Below are positions 1 to 13,080 of a stretch of 64,000 nt of DNA, piece after piece; the first letter of the stretch is position 1, and each line of letters opens with the position of its first letter. The notes below the pieces were generated by a model. It saw only the letters and a list, made by a program, of their open reading frames with translations. It was not told where the DNA came from and searched no databases. The DNA is from Larus michahellis. Its lineage: Eukaryota > Chordata > Aves > Charadriiformes > Laridae. The translations under genes were made by a program, and so were the position numbers. The stretch lies in NCBI RefSeq assembly GCF_964199755.1, contig NC_133896.1, positions 83,295,815-83,359,814 on the forward strand, given 5' to 3'.

Positions 1-430
1 CTCAGTACACAAAAGTGCAGGAAAGGAAAGAAGGCAACATGTCAGTGTGCTGGAAGGGATGTTCACTAGCTCCTTCCTGACATGCCATCACCAAACTGTT
101 GCTGAGACTGAGCACGTTCTCCTGCCCACATATTCAGTCCACCACTGCTCAGCATTGAAAAACGCATCCAAGGGAATACATGGCACTCAGAATAAATGAT
201 CTGCAGAGCAATATCTTTGGGAATTAACCTGAAGTTCAGAAAGAGTTGACGTGCCCCAAAACCCCTTCATAGGGAAGAAACCCAACTAACAGGCTTCTGA
301 CCTTGTTTGCATCTCACCTACTCCAAGTCCCACCTTGCTGATCATGAAGCTGCCGGCATGGAAATATTTAGCTTGCAATCTGCAGGCACAGCTAGTGCAC
401 TGAGCAATTTTTTTTGGTTTGGTGTTTTGG

Positions 431-466
431 TTGGTTGGTTGGTTGGTTGGTTGTTTTTTTTTTTTT
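431..466. repeat. (TTGG)n and poly-T simple repeat
   Basis: Five to six TTGG units run directly into a T tract. Confidence 0.8.
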
Positions 467-2009
467 CCTTTTTCTTGGTAAATTCATGGGTTTGCTCTGT
501 TTAGATGACATCTTTTTTGCTGCAGTGTGGGATAACAATGCACAGACTTTCATTTATGGCAGGAAGTGTCTTTGGTTGTAGCCCTAGCTCTGATCACCTC
601 TTCTGGGCACCACTCTTCCACCTCATTGTACATACAGGCTCTGCTGTGACACAGGGTTTAGAATCAAAACCCAAACTGGAGATGTACTCATGGGATTCAC
701 TCAGTTTAGCTCGGAAGTCTCTGTGTTGCAGCTCAGCCTTCAGGAAGTGGAAAAGTCCATTTTGTTTTCAGAGCAGCAGTTCAAGTTCTTCAAAATGTGC
801 ACCACAGGACAGATGGAGCCCTGGGCTGGGCAGCCTGTGGCAGAAGGTGCTGAATTCTGCTTTGCAGCCCACGTCGCTGTTTTCAGTCTACTTTTACCTT
901 CGCACGCAATGAAGCACACACTGTCACACCCACAGAAGGGATGTCGTCTGCAGTTGTTATCACATTTACTCTGTGCATGGCTGGAACTGGTAACTGTGCT
1001 AACACCACAACATTACTAAGCGACGCCACTCAGGCATGACAGTTAGAAGTGGAGAGTCTACCTGCAATCAGGAGCACGTGTCAAGATGGGGAAAAATGTG
1101 AGCTCGCATTCATTTGCCTACCTCAACAGAGCCACTGAAGCTCCAGATTGCCAAACCCTAAATGATGCGCAGAGGAATCCTAGAAAACAACCCCACCATC
1201 TTTCCTCGCAGATGCTGCAAGAAAGTCGGAACTGACAGATATCTCCGTGCTCTGGCAAACAGTATGAAAACTCAAGGCTAAAAAAATCACTCCTGCCCTC
1301 CCTGTTACGTGGCTGACGTACACAGCAAGTCCTGCTGTTTTCCTGGCCTCACCAGCATTCATGTACTCTAAGTTAAACGTATTAATCAGGTGGCTAGGAG
1401 GAAAGAAGAGGGTTGAGGTAAGGCTCTACCTGGTGAATCCAAAAGACATGAGGTGATGGTGGGTTCCGGGAGAAGTTAAACCACATGGATGCTCAACCCA
1501 GATTACAGCTTGTGAAGATGCATTTTGCTATTTGGGTGACTTTTTCCCCCAGGATTATCAAACCAAAAAAGACTGTGACATCTGAGTGTGAAAAGATGAT
1601 AGTAGGGGAATGACTAGGCTGAAGCAGGCTCTGCTTCTGAAGCATTTATTCTGCAAAATACACCAGTGGACAGCAGCACGTTGTCACAAAAGGCACAATG
1701 TTCAGGTTCTGGAGATATTCATGTGATAAAAGTACAGCTGTGACACTGTCTAAACAAACCAGAAGATCTCTGTTTAGCGGAATTTACAAGAAATACCAAC
1801 AATTTATTTTAAGACACATGGCACATAGTGAAAGAGGCTTGCTTTATAAAATTCAACGTTAGCCTGTTGGCTTGCCTGCAGTATTCTGTTAGATAACATA
1901 CAAGAAGAGGGTTACGGAGAAGCCAGAAGACAGGAAGCAACGCAATGGGTACAAGTCATGGGTACAGCCCAGAGACTGTGACCAGGCAGAAGGAAAAAAT
2001 TTCTTCCTT

Positions 2010-2235
2010 CATGAGAGTGGCGCAGCGCTGCAACAGGTGGCCAGGGAGGCCGTGGGACCGCTGTCCATGGAGATTTCTAAAACCTCCCTGGACAAAGCCG
2101 TGAGTGACCTGATTTAGCTGTGGAATCAGCCCTGCTTAGAGCAGGGGTGAGACTAGAGGCCTCCAGAAGTCCTTTCCTCCCCAGATGACTCCATGATCCT
2201 GCGATGTGCAGGCTGGGATTGCTGCTTAGCCCTGG
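2010..2235 (+). repeat. CR1 LINE fragment, old
   Basis: Diverged match to the CR1 3' region: the block for 'ggccagggaggccgtggga' followed by 'gagcaggggtgagactagag' and 'ccagaagtcctt'. Surrounded by AT-rich sequence without genes. Confidence 0.6.
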
Positions 2236-4845
2236 AAACCTGACTCCTTGATCTAAGTGGAACTGCCATCCCCAGACACACCGGCAGGAAAGATGGGGCT
2301 TTCCACTGTCTTCATGAGCCGTGGGACATTTTGCTAACAAATATTTCTTGGTTCTATGATAGCATTTTCCTATAACAGCCTGGATTTTGTCTTCTGAAAG
2401 TGCTGTTGGCACTGATAGATCAGTGGGTCAGACTTGGTGACCCACATCTGGGTATTCATAAATAAAGCCAGAATTTAAAATGAAAACAAAGAAAGTAATG
2501 AAAATACTTACAGAGTTAAAATTGTTAACACTAAAGAAAATATTTATCAAATGCAAATTCTATAACAGTGCAATATCTGTTTTAAAAGTAAGAAAAAGTC
2601 ATGGTTTCCCAGTAGGATAGAAGGAATTCAAGAAAAATGCCTTGCAAAGGCTTCTACTCACCTATTCCTTCTAGAAATTAAAATTCACCTTCCTTTTCAT
2701 TATCTGTCCTAACCGTGAGCACAGCACATAAACTTCAAATCCAAAATGAGAACTGCTTATGGCTATTTTTTAAGTTTGCTCTGGAAAATAACTGTGTGCA
2801 TTTGCCATTTTCTTCAGGCAAGAGAGAATCTGCTAGGTCACAAAGGATGTAATTGCCTGGCCTGCACTGCACACTTACTGAGATTGTTCTTGTGTCTGAA
2901 AATGTGTTTTTCAGAAGAGGGGAGAGACATGTTCCTTTAAAATAGGAACACTGGGTTTTTTTCCACTAGCTCAAAAAGGCCCTTGCTTACACTGACTATA
3001 CATGATTACATCTTGATGGTTTTGAATCATTTAGGAGGGTGTGATGTGAGAAAAGACTGCTTCAGTGTATATGCAGTGATGGAAAAAGAGACTGAGAGTT
3101 CAAGCAACCCTTTTGGCCTTTTTGCTCTCCTTTATGGACTAACGTTTAAAAAAGAAAACCAAATAAGGAAAGTGGGTTTTGGTTTGGGGTTGGTTTTGGG
3201 TGGGTTTTTTTGTTTTTTCTTTTTTGTTTTGTTTTGGTTTTTTATTATTTCCATTTCAGACCTAAATATCCTACTGTAAAGGATGGTTAGAAGTACAGGA
3301 GGAAGCAATGGAAACTGATTCAATCAGAGGACAAAAGTTTTGTCTCACCTTAGCACCAGTCATATGGCTGGTACGTAGGTTTCCATGAAACAAACCTTAT
3401 CAGTATCCAGTTAACAGTATCCACATCTGCATACTGATCACTTTGTGGCTGATGATAGCGCAACAATGATTTAGATATGTTGCATATAGACTGTACCTGA
3501 GCGGCACTTCTGAGTAATCTGTTCCATGACTATCAAGGGTTCATTTTTTTCCCTAAACCTTTTTGTTTCTCCACTTAACACTGTTACCGGTGTTTAAAGT
3601 AGGAAGGGAAAAGATCAGTAATACAAGATCACAAAAACAAACTTGTTTCATTTTAATCTAGAGTGTTGTAAGCCCCACTGAATGTAACAGAAAAGGTGAA
3701 TAAGCTATATCACAGAATAGAAACACTATTTTCAGCTGAGCCGTGTAGGTTTGTAGAGCCTATTTGTGTCAAACTCTAAAGGAATTTTCTAAGTGGGAAT
3801 AAAGCACAAAACCAACAGCCTAGCTCTTAACAGGAAATTTGAGGACTGTGCATGCACAGGACTTTGTATCTGTGTGTTCTGGAATGTATTTTTGGGTTTT
3901 AGAAGGGCTTTAAGTTTCAATTCAACTCTGCAGGGCTTTGGGGGTTTTTTTGGGGGTGGTGGTGGTGTTGCTTTTTTTTGTAATTTTTTTTTTTTCCAAA
4001 ACCACTGTCATCAAAATATCCTGCAGCAAACACATGGGTCATCAACAAGGAGTTAAAGGCAACTCAGGCTTTATGCCTGTGGGGTTGCTGGGTCAAGCAA
4101 CTTAGGAGCAGCAGCTCTGGTCCTCGTAACTACTGTTACAGTAAAGTATTGAAACATTCTTTTAAAAGGAATTGATCATATTACTTTTAATTTTATTTTG
4201 AGTTCAATTTAATGCATCATTTACGTAATCTAAATTCAATTGTTAAACCATTATAGTACTTGTTGGATGCGGTAGGTTATGTTTTTATAGCTCTAACTGT
4301 GGTTGCAGTTACATTAGCCCCAAGACATCTTATACTGATATATATCTTGTTCATCTTCCTTTTAGGTGAATAGGCTGTGTAAGATCATGCACACGAGCAT
4401 AATACATCCACAACACAGATCATGCTGCTTTAGCTATTCTCATGATTCTCACGAGAACCAGCAAAGCTTTTGCATAGGGTACAGGGTACCCTATACAGGA
4501 CTTGTACAGGGCTTAAGTCCGTTTTTGGGTATTCCTTAGAAACTTTGCTCTGCTTTGGCCAATTTTTTTTTTTTTGGTATAAATAAAAAGATTGTTTTTA
4601 AATCTTTATTTTCTCCTGTATTCTGAAGGGCAAGAGATCACACAAGAAGAGACAGAATGATGGCTGAAAATAGGCTTTGAAGCTGTATTGAAAGAAGTAA
4701 CTTCCTTCCTTTAATCTGTTTCTCAGCCTTCCTCAGAGCCATAGCACGGCATATGTATAGTTCTGGAGGCAGGCAAAGCTAATACAGGATGCAACCCACT
4801 GTATTAAACCAGCTCTTTCCATAACTCAGAGGGACTTGCTCATCA

Positions 4846-4927
4846 ATGGCCGGTGATATCACATATGCAGACGTGGCAATGCTACCAAGGGAAAGACCAA
4901 ACGTTCCTTCTCGGACATCAGTTCCAG
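4846..4927 (+). CDS. Exon 1: start codon and first ITIM (ITYADV)
   Basis: ATG at 4846 opens 27 codons and a phase-1 donor (CCAG|GTAAAA). MAGD then ITYADV, matching the ITIM pattern I-x-Y-x-x-V. This start is chosen because the ITIM follows after four residues, as in NKG2A. The 5' untranslated exon end was not found. Confidence 0.85.
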
Positions 4928-7900
4928 GTAAAACATCTAATCATCTCTTGAGTGTACGCTGTTTTCTCTCGTGTGCTCTCTCTCTCTCTCTTTCATTTTT
5001 AAGATTGTCACTGGATTATACTAGGAGAATGCTATAAAATGCTGGATGCAGAAGTCATGGGAAGGGTGAAAAGTTGCAGATGGTGGAAGAGATGCTAATG
5101 AGGTACAAATCAGCAAAGCTACTCCTAAGTCAGTATCACTATGCAGTAGTGTCTCAGTTCTGGCCCCTTGTTTTAAGTAACAGAATGAGAAATAAAAATA
5201 GCTTATTTTTGAACAATAAGCATAATTTTTTTTTTTTTTAATACGAAGAACGTGATCAAAACCCTGTTAGAATATGCTCCACCAAATTACTACCTAGTCC
5301 AAAAATCAGATCAATGCATTTTATGATGTCTTCCTGGAAAAGGAGTAGTAAATTAATGAGTAAATCAGAAAAGCAGTGGCAGTCAAAAGTGCAGTCACTG
5401 TCACTGGAGGAAGTACTGAAGGACTCCTAAAACCCTCCTGCTCTTCCTTTTTAGTTTTCCAGTAGTGATTTTCCCAGAACTACATTATCAACCTGTGATC
5501 ACTTCCTATATTTGTAGCAAAATACAAAGGATTAAGTCAATATTCAGGGTAGGCAGATAATTTAAACCAATTGTTTTTAAGAAATAAAATTTCCACTACT
5601 TGGAAAAAATGTAATTCATTCATGAAAGCATTTTGTCAAAATTCAGGATCACAGCTAATATGAATGACATCTTCTCACTATGAGCAAATAGGAAATGCTT
5701 GTGGTCAGAGTAAGATGATATTTTCATGCTTTCAGGTTCATTAGTAATTAATGCATTTAATTACTTAAGGAAAAAACACTTGTGTAATGAGCATTTTTAG
5801 AAGATGTTCTACTTACAATGTAGATTAATACTGATGATGGTGCTCTGACTGCATCTAGTTAAATAATGGAAAAAAATATTTCTCAATATTTTTACAAGAA
5901 CTGTATCTACAAAATAAAAATGACTTCTCTTTAGTATCTGTCTAACAGAAAATACTACCTTAGACTGTATGTTCATGCATCCCTGGAGGTTGTTTGTACT
6001 ACTGTAACCTGTACAACACAAAGCTCAAAGGGTTTGCCTAGAATTTTAGCCAGTTTCTGAGGTGATATAATTTATTTGCAAAGGGAGACAGACATAAAAT
6101 CGTCATTTGAAGACATCCAAAAATGTGTCTTGATCATGCTGTCTAAAGAAAAACCTTGAATTTGAATAGGCCAGGCTTTAATTTCCAATGAAAGTTCTCA
6201 TTAACATCTAGATGGTTCTTGTGAAACCTTTGTCAAATAGATTTTAGCATTCAATATTTTCTCACATGAAGTTGCTGGCCACAATAATGAAGTAATTTCT
6301 CAGTGTCCTTTTGCCTTTAAATCTCTCACTTATAACTTTCCAAAGAACTCTAAATATTTTTGTGGATGTTTTTCTGTTCATTCCCCAGTGTTTCCATCTC
6401 CTTTAAAAAATATGGGCGCCAGTATTACTACAAGCCTCAGTTACGCTGTCTCAGTTACACAGAGACAAAAATCTCTTAAATAATCTTTCCTTCACTGTTT
6501 TTAACTCCCAGTATCACCCTCCTCCACCCTTGTATCTGGTTATACTCAAACACATTTTGTTTAAGCTTGGACTTACAGGGCTGTCAATATGGCTGTCTTT
6601 ATTTATTGCTTTGCTAACCTTTCTGTTCTTTTCAGATTTTATTATCGATTACTTTTCTACTTACTTTGACACAAACTGAAAAAACACCAAATAGTATTAA
6701 GCAATATTGGACCTCATATCAACATAGAACATGCTAGAAATGTCTCCCTGATGACAATTATTTCTCTGTCTTCATCATTAACATATACTAACATGGGTTT
6801 TATTGCTATTAAAATAGACAAGAACTTGAGCTGTATTGTCATGCTTTACAAATTCATATGAACAATTTCAGTTGCTTGTTCCTTCTTTGAAGTTTTAAGG
6901 TTCTGACCAAAATTCACACACACGCATCCCATTGGTGAGTCGTCTTGCATTACAAAAAAATCTTCAAAAAGGAGAGAGTCACTTTTACCATAGGAAGAAT
7001 GGGAGAAAATGTCATTTTTTCAACGGAATTAGTTCTGTAATTTTTAAAAAACTTGGTAGGAAATTCAGGGAAAAATCCTGAAATGTGACGGACATGTTGA
7101 GCAATGTTCACGAAACAGAGTTAAGCTCAGTGCAAGTATAGCAATGATTAGCATTAAAGTTCTCCGCTGCATAGTGGACCCTTGCTGAGATGCCCTGCAT
7201 TTCTCTACAGATAATGGAGGAGAGTCAGGGATCCTAGCACGGTGAGCTGGGAACTGCCCAAAGTAGTGAAAGGATAGAGCAATGACACGAGGTGCTGCTC
7301 AGTCTGCCGTTTCTGGGAGTTAGATCCATCCCTGCAAGCTAGAAGGAGCTCTCTACTACGTGGACTGGGCCCAAAGCTGCTTTGGACAGGACAGCTTCCA
7401 CATGCCAAACACACTTAACAGCATGTCCCACTCTGCACGAAGAGGTTTCAATGCTTCCTCCCATTTGGAGCAGGAATTCTAAGCTGATTCTCAAAGTGAG
7501 GGTCTCAGCTCCAAGGTGATGGGATGCTCTGTGGCGAGCATCACAAGCTCTGCCTTTGGCACTGTCTGACTCTGTGACACATTGAAATGTCTGCTGAAGG
7601 ATGGCTAATGCCCGCATCCCTCCCTTTGCCAGACTTTATGCTGGTCTTGTTCTCGGCCAGGAATGTCTGAAAAAGAAGTAGTTTCAAGACGGGCATGAGG
7701 GAAAGCACCGCATGGTTAAAACTCTCACCACGGAGGCGAGTGAGCTGGGTTTAATCACCACTGCAAATGTGGCAGATAAATGCTCCAAGTGGCAGACTCT
7801 CACCCTTTAGGCAAGACTTCAAATCACTAGGCTATGGGGAAGTGGAACATGTCCACCTCCTCCTGGCTGCATTTTGTGCAAGCTTCAGACCATTAGATGC

Positions 7901-10900
7901 AATTTACTGGAGTAGATACTTAGAAATGTGAGTGGGGGGCATAGCTAATTTGCCCTGCTAAAGGATAGCTGCCATCAAGACCTGGTGCATGTGAAAGATA
8001 AACATGCAGGGAGCTGAACTTCTGCCAAGGTTCTCTAGTAATTGAGTAGGTGTTTTAAATATGTAAAATTTGGATTTGAGAATGAAAGTCCCTTTACAGA
8101 TCCAGTGCCCACCTCTTTTTTTTTTTTTTTTTTTTAGATTTTTCTTATCTGCGAGAAAGGGATTTGGTTTGGTCAAATTATGTAGAGTTTCTTGGAGTTC
8201 TCTCAAATACTGTTCTTATCTCAAAGTCTACTCAATGTATTTTATGAGGATAAAGAAAAAGATATAAAAATCATGGGTGGCAGAGTTGCAAAAAATGTAT
8301 AAATTTGCAGTCTGATGGTGAGGAAAGCTCACTCATTGAAAACTACCGGGATAAACTTGATAGACTGGACAAACTGAGTTAAATAGTGTTTAACACAACA
8401 TCACAATAAAAAATGTCTGCATCTGTAAGTTTAGGAGGCTGCATCCAGAAAAGTGATTGAAATGGATTTGTTGTGATCCTGTTTCAACGGGAAAGTCAAT
8501 GCCAGGTTGTTACACAATCAGTTAGACTTCAGCTGCCAGTCAGGTGCTCTGGGTTACAAGGAAGAGGTGATTCTTGGATCCTCTAGCAGAGCTTGTTGGG
8601 GAGGGGTTAGTAGGTGGTACTGTCTGTGCACATGCTTTGGTGGGCTACCAGGTGCTATTACGGTGCATGTGCTTCAAAACAGATGTTCAAAAGTAGGAAA
8701 GCGTTCCAAAAAATACAAGCAAGGATAAATATAGCCTGGAAATCCATTTTCTGATGAAAGACTCAGTTTTTGCTTTCTAGTTTAATCAATAATAATTTGA
8801 GAGTCGCCTGATTATGGTTCCTAAATCATTACATACAAGACCTTTCCTCTAGCAGAAAAACAAACCAAGAAGAGTTCAACTCCATTGTCAAAGTAGCCTA
8901 CAAGTAGTTGTAGGCTGCTATTAGTTCTCCCCTTAGCTTCATGTTCCCCTCCTTAGCCTCTTCGGCCCCTCCAGATCCTGACCAGGTCCACCTTCTGCTG
9001 GACCCTCTCCAGCTTCTCCCCATACTCCCTGAACGGGGTTGCCCACATCTGGAGACAGTGTTCCAGGAGTGGCCACAGCAGCAGCAAGTGGAGCAGCACA
9101 GGAACTTCCCCTGCTCTGCAGGCCAGGGGGTCTCCCAACGCAGCCCCACTGGTGGCTTGCATGAGCTGAGACTATGAGGGTCCACCATGGGCTCACACTC
9201 AAACTGACGTCCAGTTGATTCCGAGAGCCCAGTGGCTGCAAAGCCTGACTCTTTGGAGTGAATGACCTGTCAGAAGCACTCCTTATCTGCACATTCACCA
9301 AGTAGAAGCTTCCAGTAAATAGACATGTCTTTCTGCACTTGAAATTTGCATATAGAAATGAAGTGAAATTTCAGTTTTAGTAAGTGAGAGAGATCTCCAC
9401 CTAGTACCAGGGCTTCTTGTGGCTAAACTAGGTAAGGGTGTGTAAGCATCTGGCAAAATAAAGGTTACGTGATATTTTAAAACCACTTGCTCACTTCTGA
9501 GGACTTCACATTTAAATGATCATGCGCCAACGCACACTGTAATAGAAGTAATCCTTTTTTTACATCCTAAATTTGCGCGATAATATTTTTTATTCATACA
9601 GCCTGAGACCTATTCTTTAAAGGAATGGACCTTTATTTGAGATACAAAATATTTAGTAATAATATCTGGTTTTCTAAAGTATGTATTTTAGAAGAAGTGT
9701 CTCCATTTATAAGGGTAGTCCATTTAAAAGTTTAAAAGTCCTGATGGGTCTTTTCTGAAAAATATTTACATTCTAAGAAGAAAAACTTTTATGAGCATTT
9801 CTTTTTGAGAACAGTTACTTATCTATACAGTTAAATATAATTTACAGATTTTTCTGTAGTTCATTGAACTAATAACTTGTAACAAAGCAAACAGCAGGGT
9901 GTGTTAGGTCAGGTTCTCTAAAGCACAGAACATCTTACCTGTATAAATAAATCCTATTTGCCAATCAGGTCCTCGATATCTTTCTTACTGTAAAAGCTCT
10001 CCACACATCAACAATTCTCCTATCAAATGCTACCTCATTTTAGCCTGATGAGACTCTCTTCTTCTGCCAATTTTTCCCTGATTAGTGAAGTTTTATACAG
10101 CACAAATTGCTTACTTCTTTTTAAAAGCCCCAGTGATCACAAACTAAGGCTGTAGCACAGACGCTTATTCTTGATTCGGACTGTTAAAATCTCACAATTT
10201 ATGGAAAGCAGATTAGCCTACCAAAGGTCCAAATTTCTTCCATAAAACTAGCCAGTAGCTCTACGAAAGACCCAGCTAAAACAAAATTGAAAATATGTTC
10301 AGAAAGAATCCATGTGCATCTAGCTCACACTATGCTATTTTAATGTCTTTTTTGGTTTGTTTTGGCAACGTGCATCTGGAAAGGGATGTCTTCAACCACC
10401 AGGTCCGTTCTTCTGCTGTTACAGGCATCATGTAATATCCTGGCATAAACATTCACAAGTCAGGAATGCCCCCGAGAATCACCTTGCTGCAGAAGCATTT
10501 CTCTGAGTGGCAGTTTTCCTTTTGGGGTCTCCCTGCTCCCGTGAAGTGGTCATGGCTCTGGTGCCCCTGAAGCCCCTATGATACCTCCTGAGATGGCTTA
10601 GCAACAAATGGGATGTTTGCTAGGGATAATACCCAGGTCTTACCCATCCTTCGGTCTGTCTGTCTGTCTGCCTCCTGGTCCAGCCACACAGGACCCAAGT
10701 AGCTCAGGCAAAGATTATGGAGGAGGCTTTTAGTTACTTCCTGACAGCAGCAGGAAATGATAAGTCATCATCTTGCCTGTTGTTTCTTCGAGAAAGAAAA
10801 AAAAAAAAAAGCTGAACTAGCAGCTCTGGGAACGCATGCCCCTTTTTATACAGACTTGCTCTTCTATGTAATTCTTTATTGTTTCTCCACTTAATGGCTT

Positions 10901-13043
10901 GCACAACCACAAATGTCAGCATTTCCCTACTCATTACAGGAAACACGATCACATACGCTGAGCTGCGCGTGAAGCCAAAACCTGAAGGGAGCAGCAGATC
11001 AGAGACTTCCGCTTCGGGTAGTGTGCTATTTTGTTTGGTTGTTGGTTACTAATTATAGATTTAGTCGTTCCTGTTACCCAACAGTAAAACCTGTTATCTC
11101 TTAATAAAGAACTGATTTATCATTTCATACGTTTTTTTTCGTTGGGTTCTCAGATCATGCACTTTCCTTGCAAAAATAGTACTGAAAGAGATTTTAAAAA
11201 CAATTTTTTAAAAACGCCTTTGTGCCCTACATTGAAAATTTAGCAAAGGAAGGTAAAACTCCACATTTTTTTAGGAACCCTCCTGTGAGTGTCTCTGCAG
11301 GAGCAGTCACAGGGACACATTTGGCTTCGGAAGTAGCATAATACCCAGGTCTCTATGTGCAGTTAGTGCACTGATGATTGCCACCTTCTCTGTACGGAAG
11401 GACACGTGCCAGACGAAGTCAGGCCCACAGAACTCTGTGAGCTGAAAGGGAACATCACAAAATTCTTCTCAGGCAGCCGGTGAATGTGGCAGTTGCTCAC
11501 CTCACACAGGCAAGGCCAGGGAAACAGCAATTACGAAAGTGCAACTCTGTGGCTTGTGGAAATGGCACCCTGACCCCAAATTTCCTCGGGACCTGCCGCT
11601 TCCTGAGTGTTTCACTCTCACGAGCTGATGAATGCCAAATGGCTGGAGAGATGCTTGGTCAGATATACTTCGCTGTGCTGTGGTGTCAGTAAGGGATTTT
11701 TTTTTTGCCTTTTCTGTGCATTTCAGGTAAGGTAGCTTTTGGCCGCCTGACACGTACGTTAGCGCAGGAGAGTGTGACCAGAGAGGAGGAACACACCACA
11801 CCACACCACAGACTGATACTTTCCCTGAACTGCTCTGCAGGATCTTGCAGGGGGTGGGTGGGAGGAGGCAACACTTTAAAAAATTAACTCAAAGGAGAAA
11901 GAGAGAATTCTTAATGGAATGATTGACCGAAAATCACTTGCACTATCATCTCACAGAATCATCTTTAGATTTCACTTTCATGTATGCAAAATGGATGCAA
12001 ATTTTTAATAAGTAAAGTGTCCCCGCATACTTCAAACAGCAGACTGATTTTAGGCAGGTGATTTCTCTGTTGTTTCCACGGAAGAAACTGGCATACGTAA
12101 AGGCAGTGTTAATTTTAATAGTGCAAAGGCCTTAAGCCGCTCTTCCTCCTGCCTCCCTCCAGGCTGCCGACACGGGCGCTCAGCCTGGTTCTACGTGGTG
12201 CTGGTCCTGGGAGTCCTTGTGTTCGTCCTGCTGGGTGTCATAGCCGCACTAGCCAAGCCATGTGAGTAGATCCTACCATCCTCTTCATCTCTTCGTTGCA
12301 GACGCGGTTGAACCTCACAAGCAGAGTGATGCCAAAAGAAAAATTCCCTTAGTGTTACATCAAAGGTGTCAAGTTATACACAAGTACAGGAAAATAAAGG
12401 TAGCATTCCAAAGGGAACACTTACTACCTGTCATTTAACATACATAGCACACACGAAGGGGAGCTGCTGCAGTCTACCCTGTTGTCAGTGATGCTGAAAG
12501 GCTGTAGAAGCAGATTTCAAACCATTACGACAATCCAAACATTTGACCTTCCTGACTTACAAGTTAAAAGTTGCATCCATGATGCTACTTTGAGACCGTT
12601 TCACTTAATTACTTTGTAGGTTTGAACAAATAAAAATCATACTTCCCATCATTTTATTGAATCAGACTTCCCTGGTACTAGTAATATCATAATCCACAGC
12701 ATGCTCCAGTTATACAAGAACATTTCCAGAGAAGATATTAATTTCCTAAGGGGAAACAATCTTGAAAAACTTCAGAAAAAAACATTTGTCTCCCAACCCC
12801 CCCTAAAAATCTCACAAAAATATTGTGCATTCTTTATATATCTATCAAAAATTACAAACTTATTTTCTTTCCCTGTACTGTCAATATTATTCAGCAGCTA
12901 CACCCTTTGCCAGACAGTTATACTCACTGAGTATGCTCATCACTGAGTGTGCATACCCCTGCAATGTACACACACACACACACACATATCCTCACATTCG
13001 CAGTGTAATACTGAATGCAAAGACCCTGTTTGTTGTTAACCAT

Positions 13044-13080
<37 letters not shown>

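Larger units (their letters stand above)
1..4845. other. No gene seen upstream of the NKG2-like gene
   Basis: AT-rich sequence with a CR1 remnant and T/G-rich simple tracts at 3170-3245 and 3940-4000. The 5' leader and promoter of the NKG2-like gene should lie near its right edge, but no CpG island marks them. Confidence 0.5.
4928..10939 (+). other. Intron 1 of the NKG2-like gene
   Basis: Six kilobases between the two ITIM exons. Holds the antisense CR1 at 8.9-9.2 kb and a T tract at 8117-8135. No further phase-1 tail exon was recognised, though one could hide here. Confidence 0.7.
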
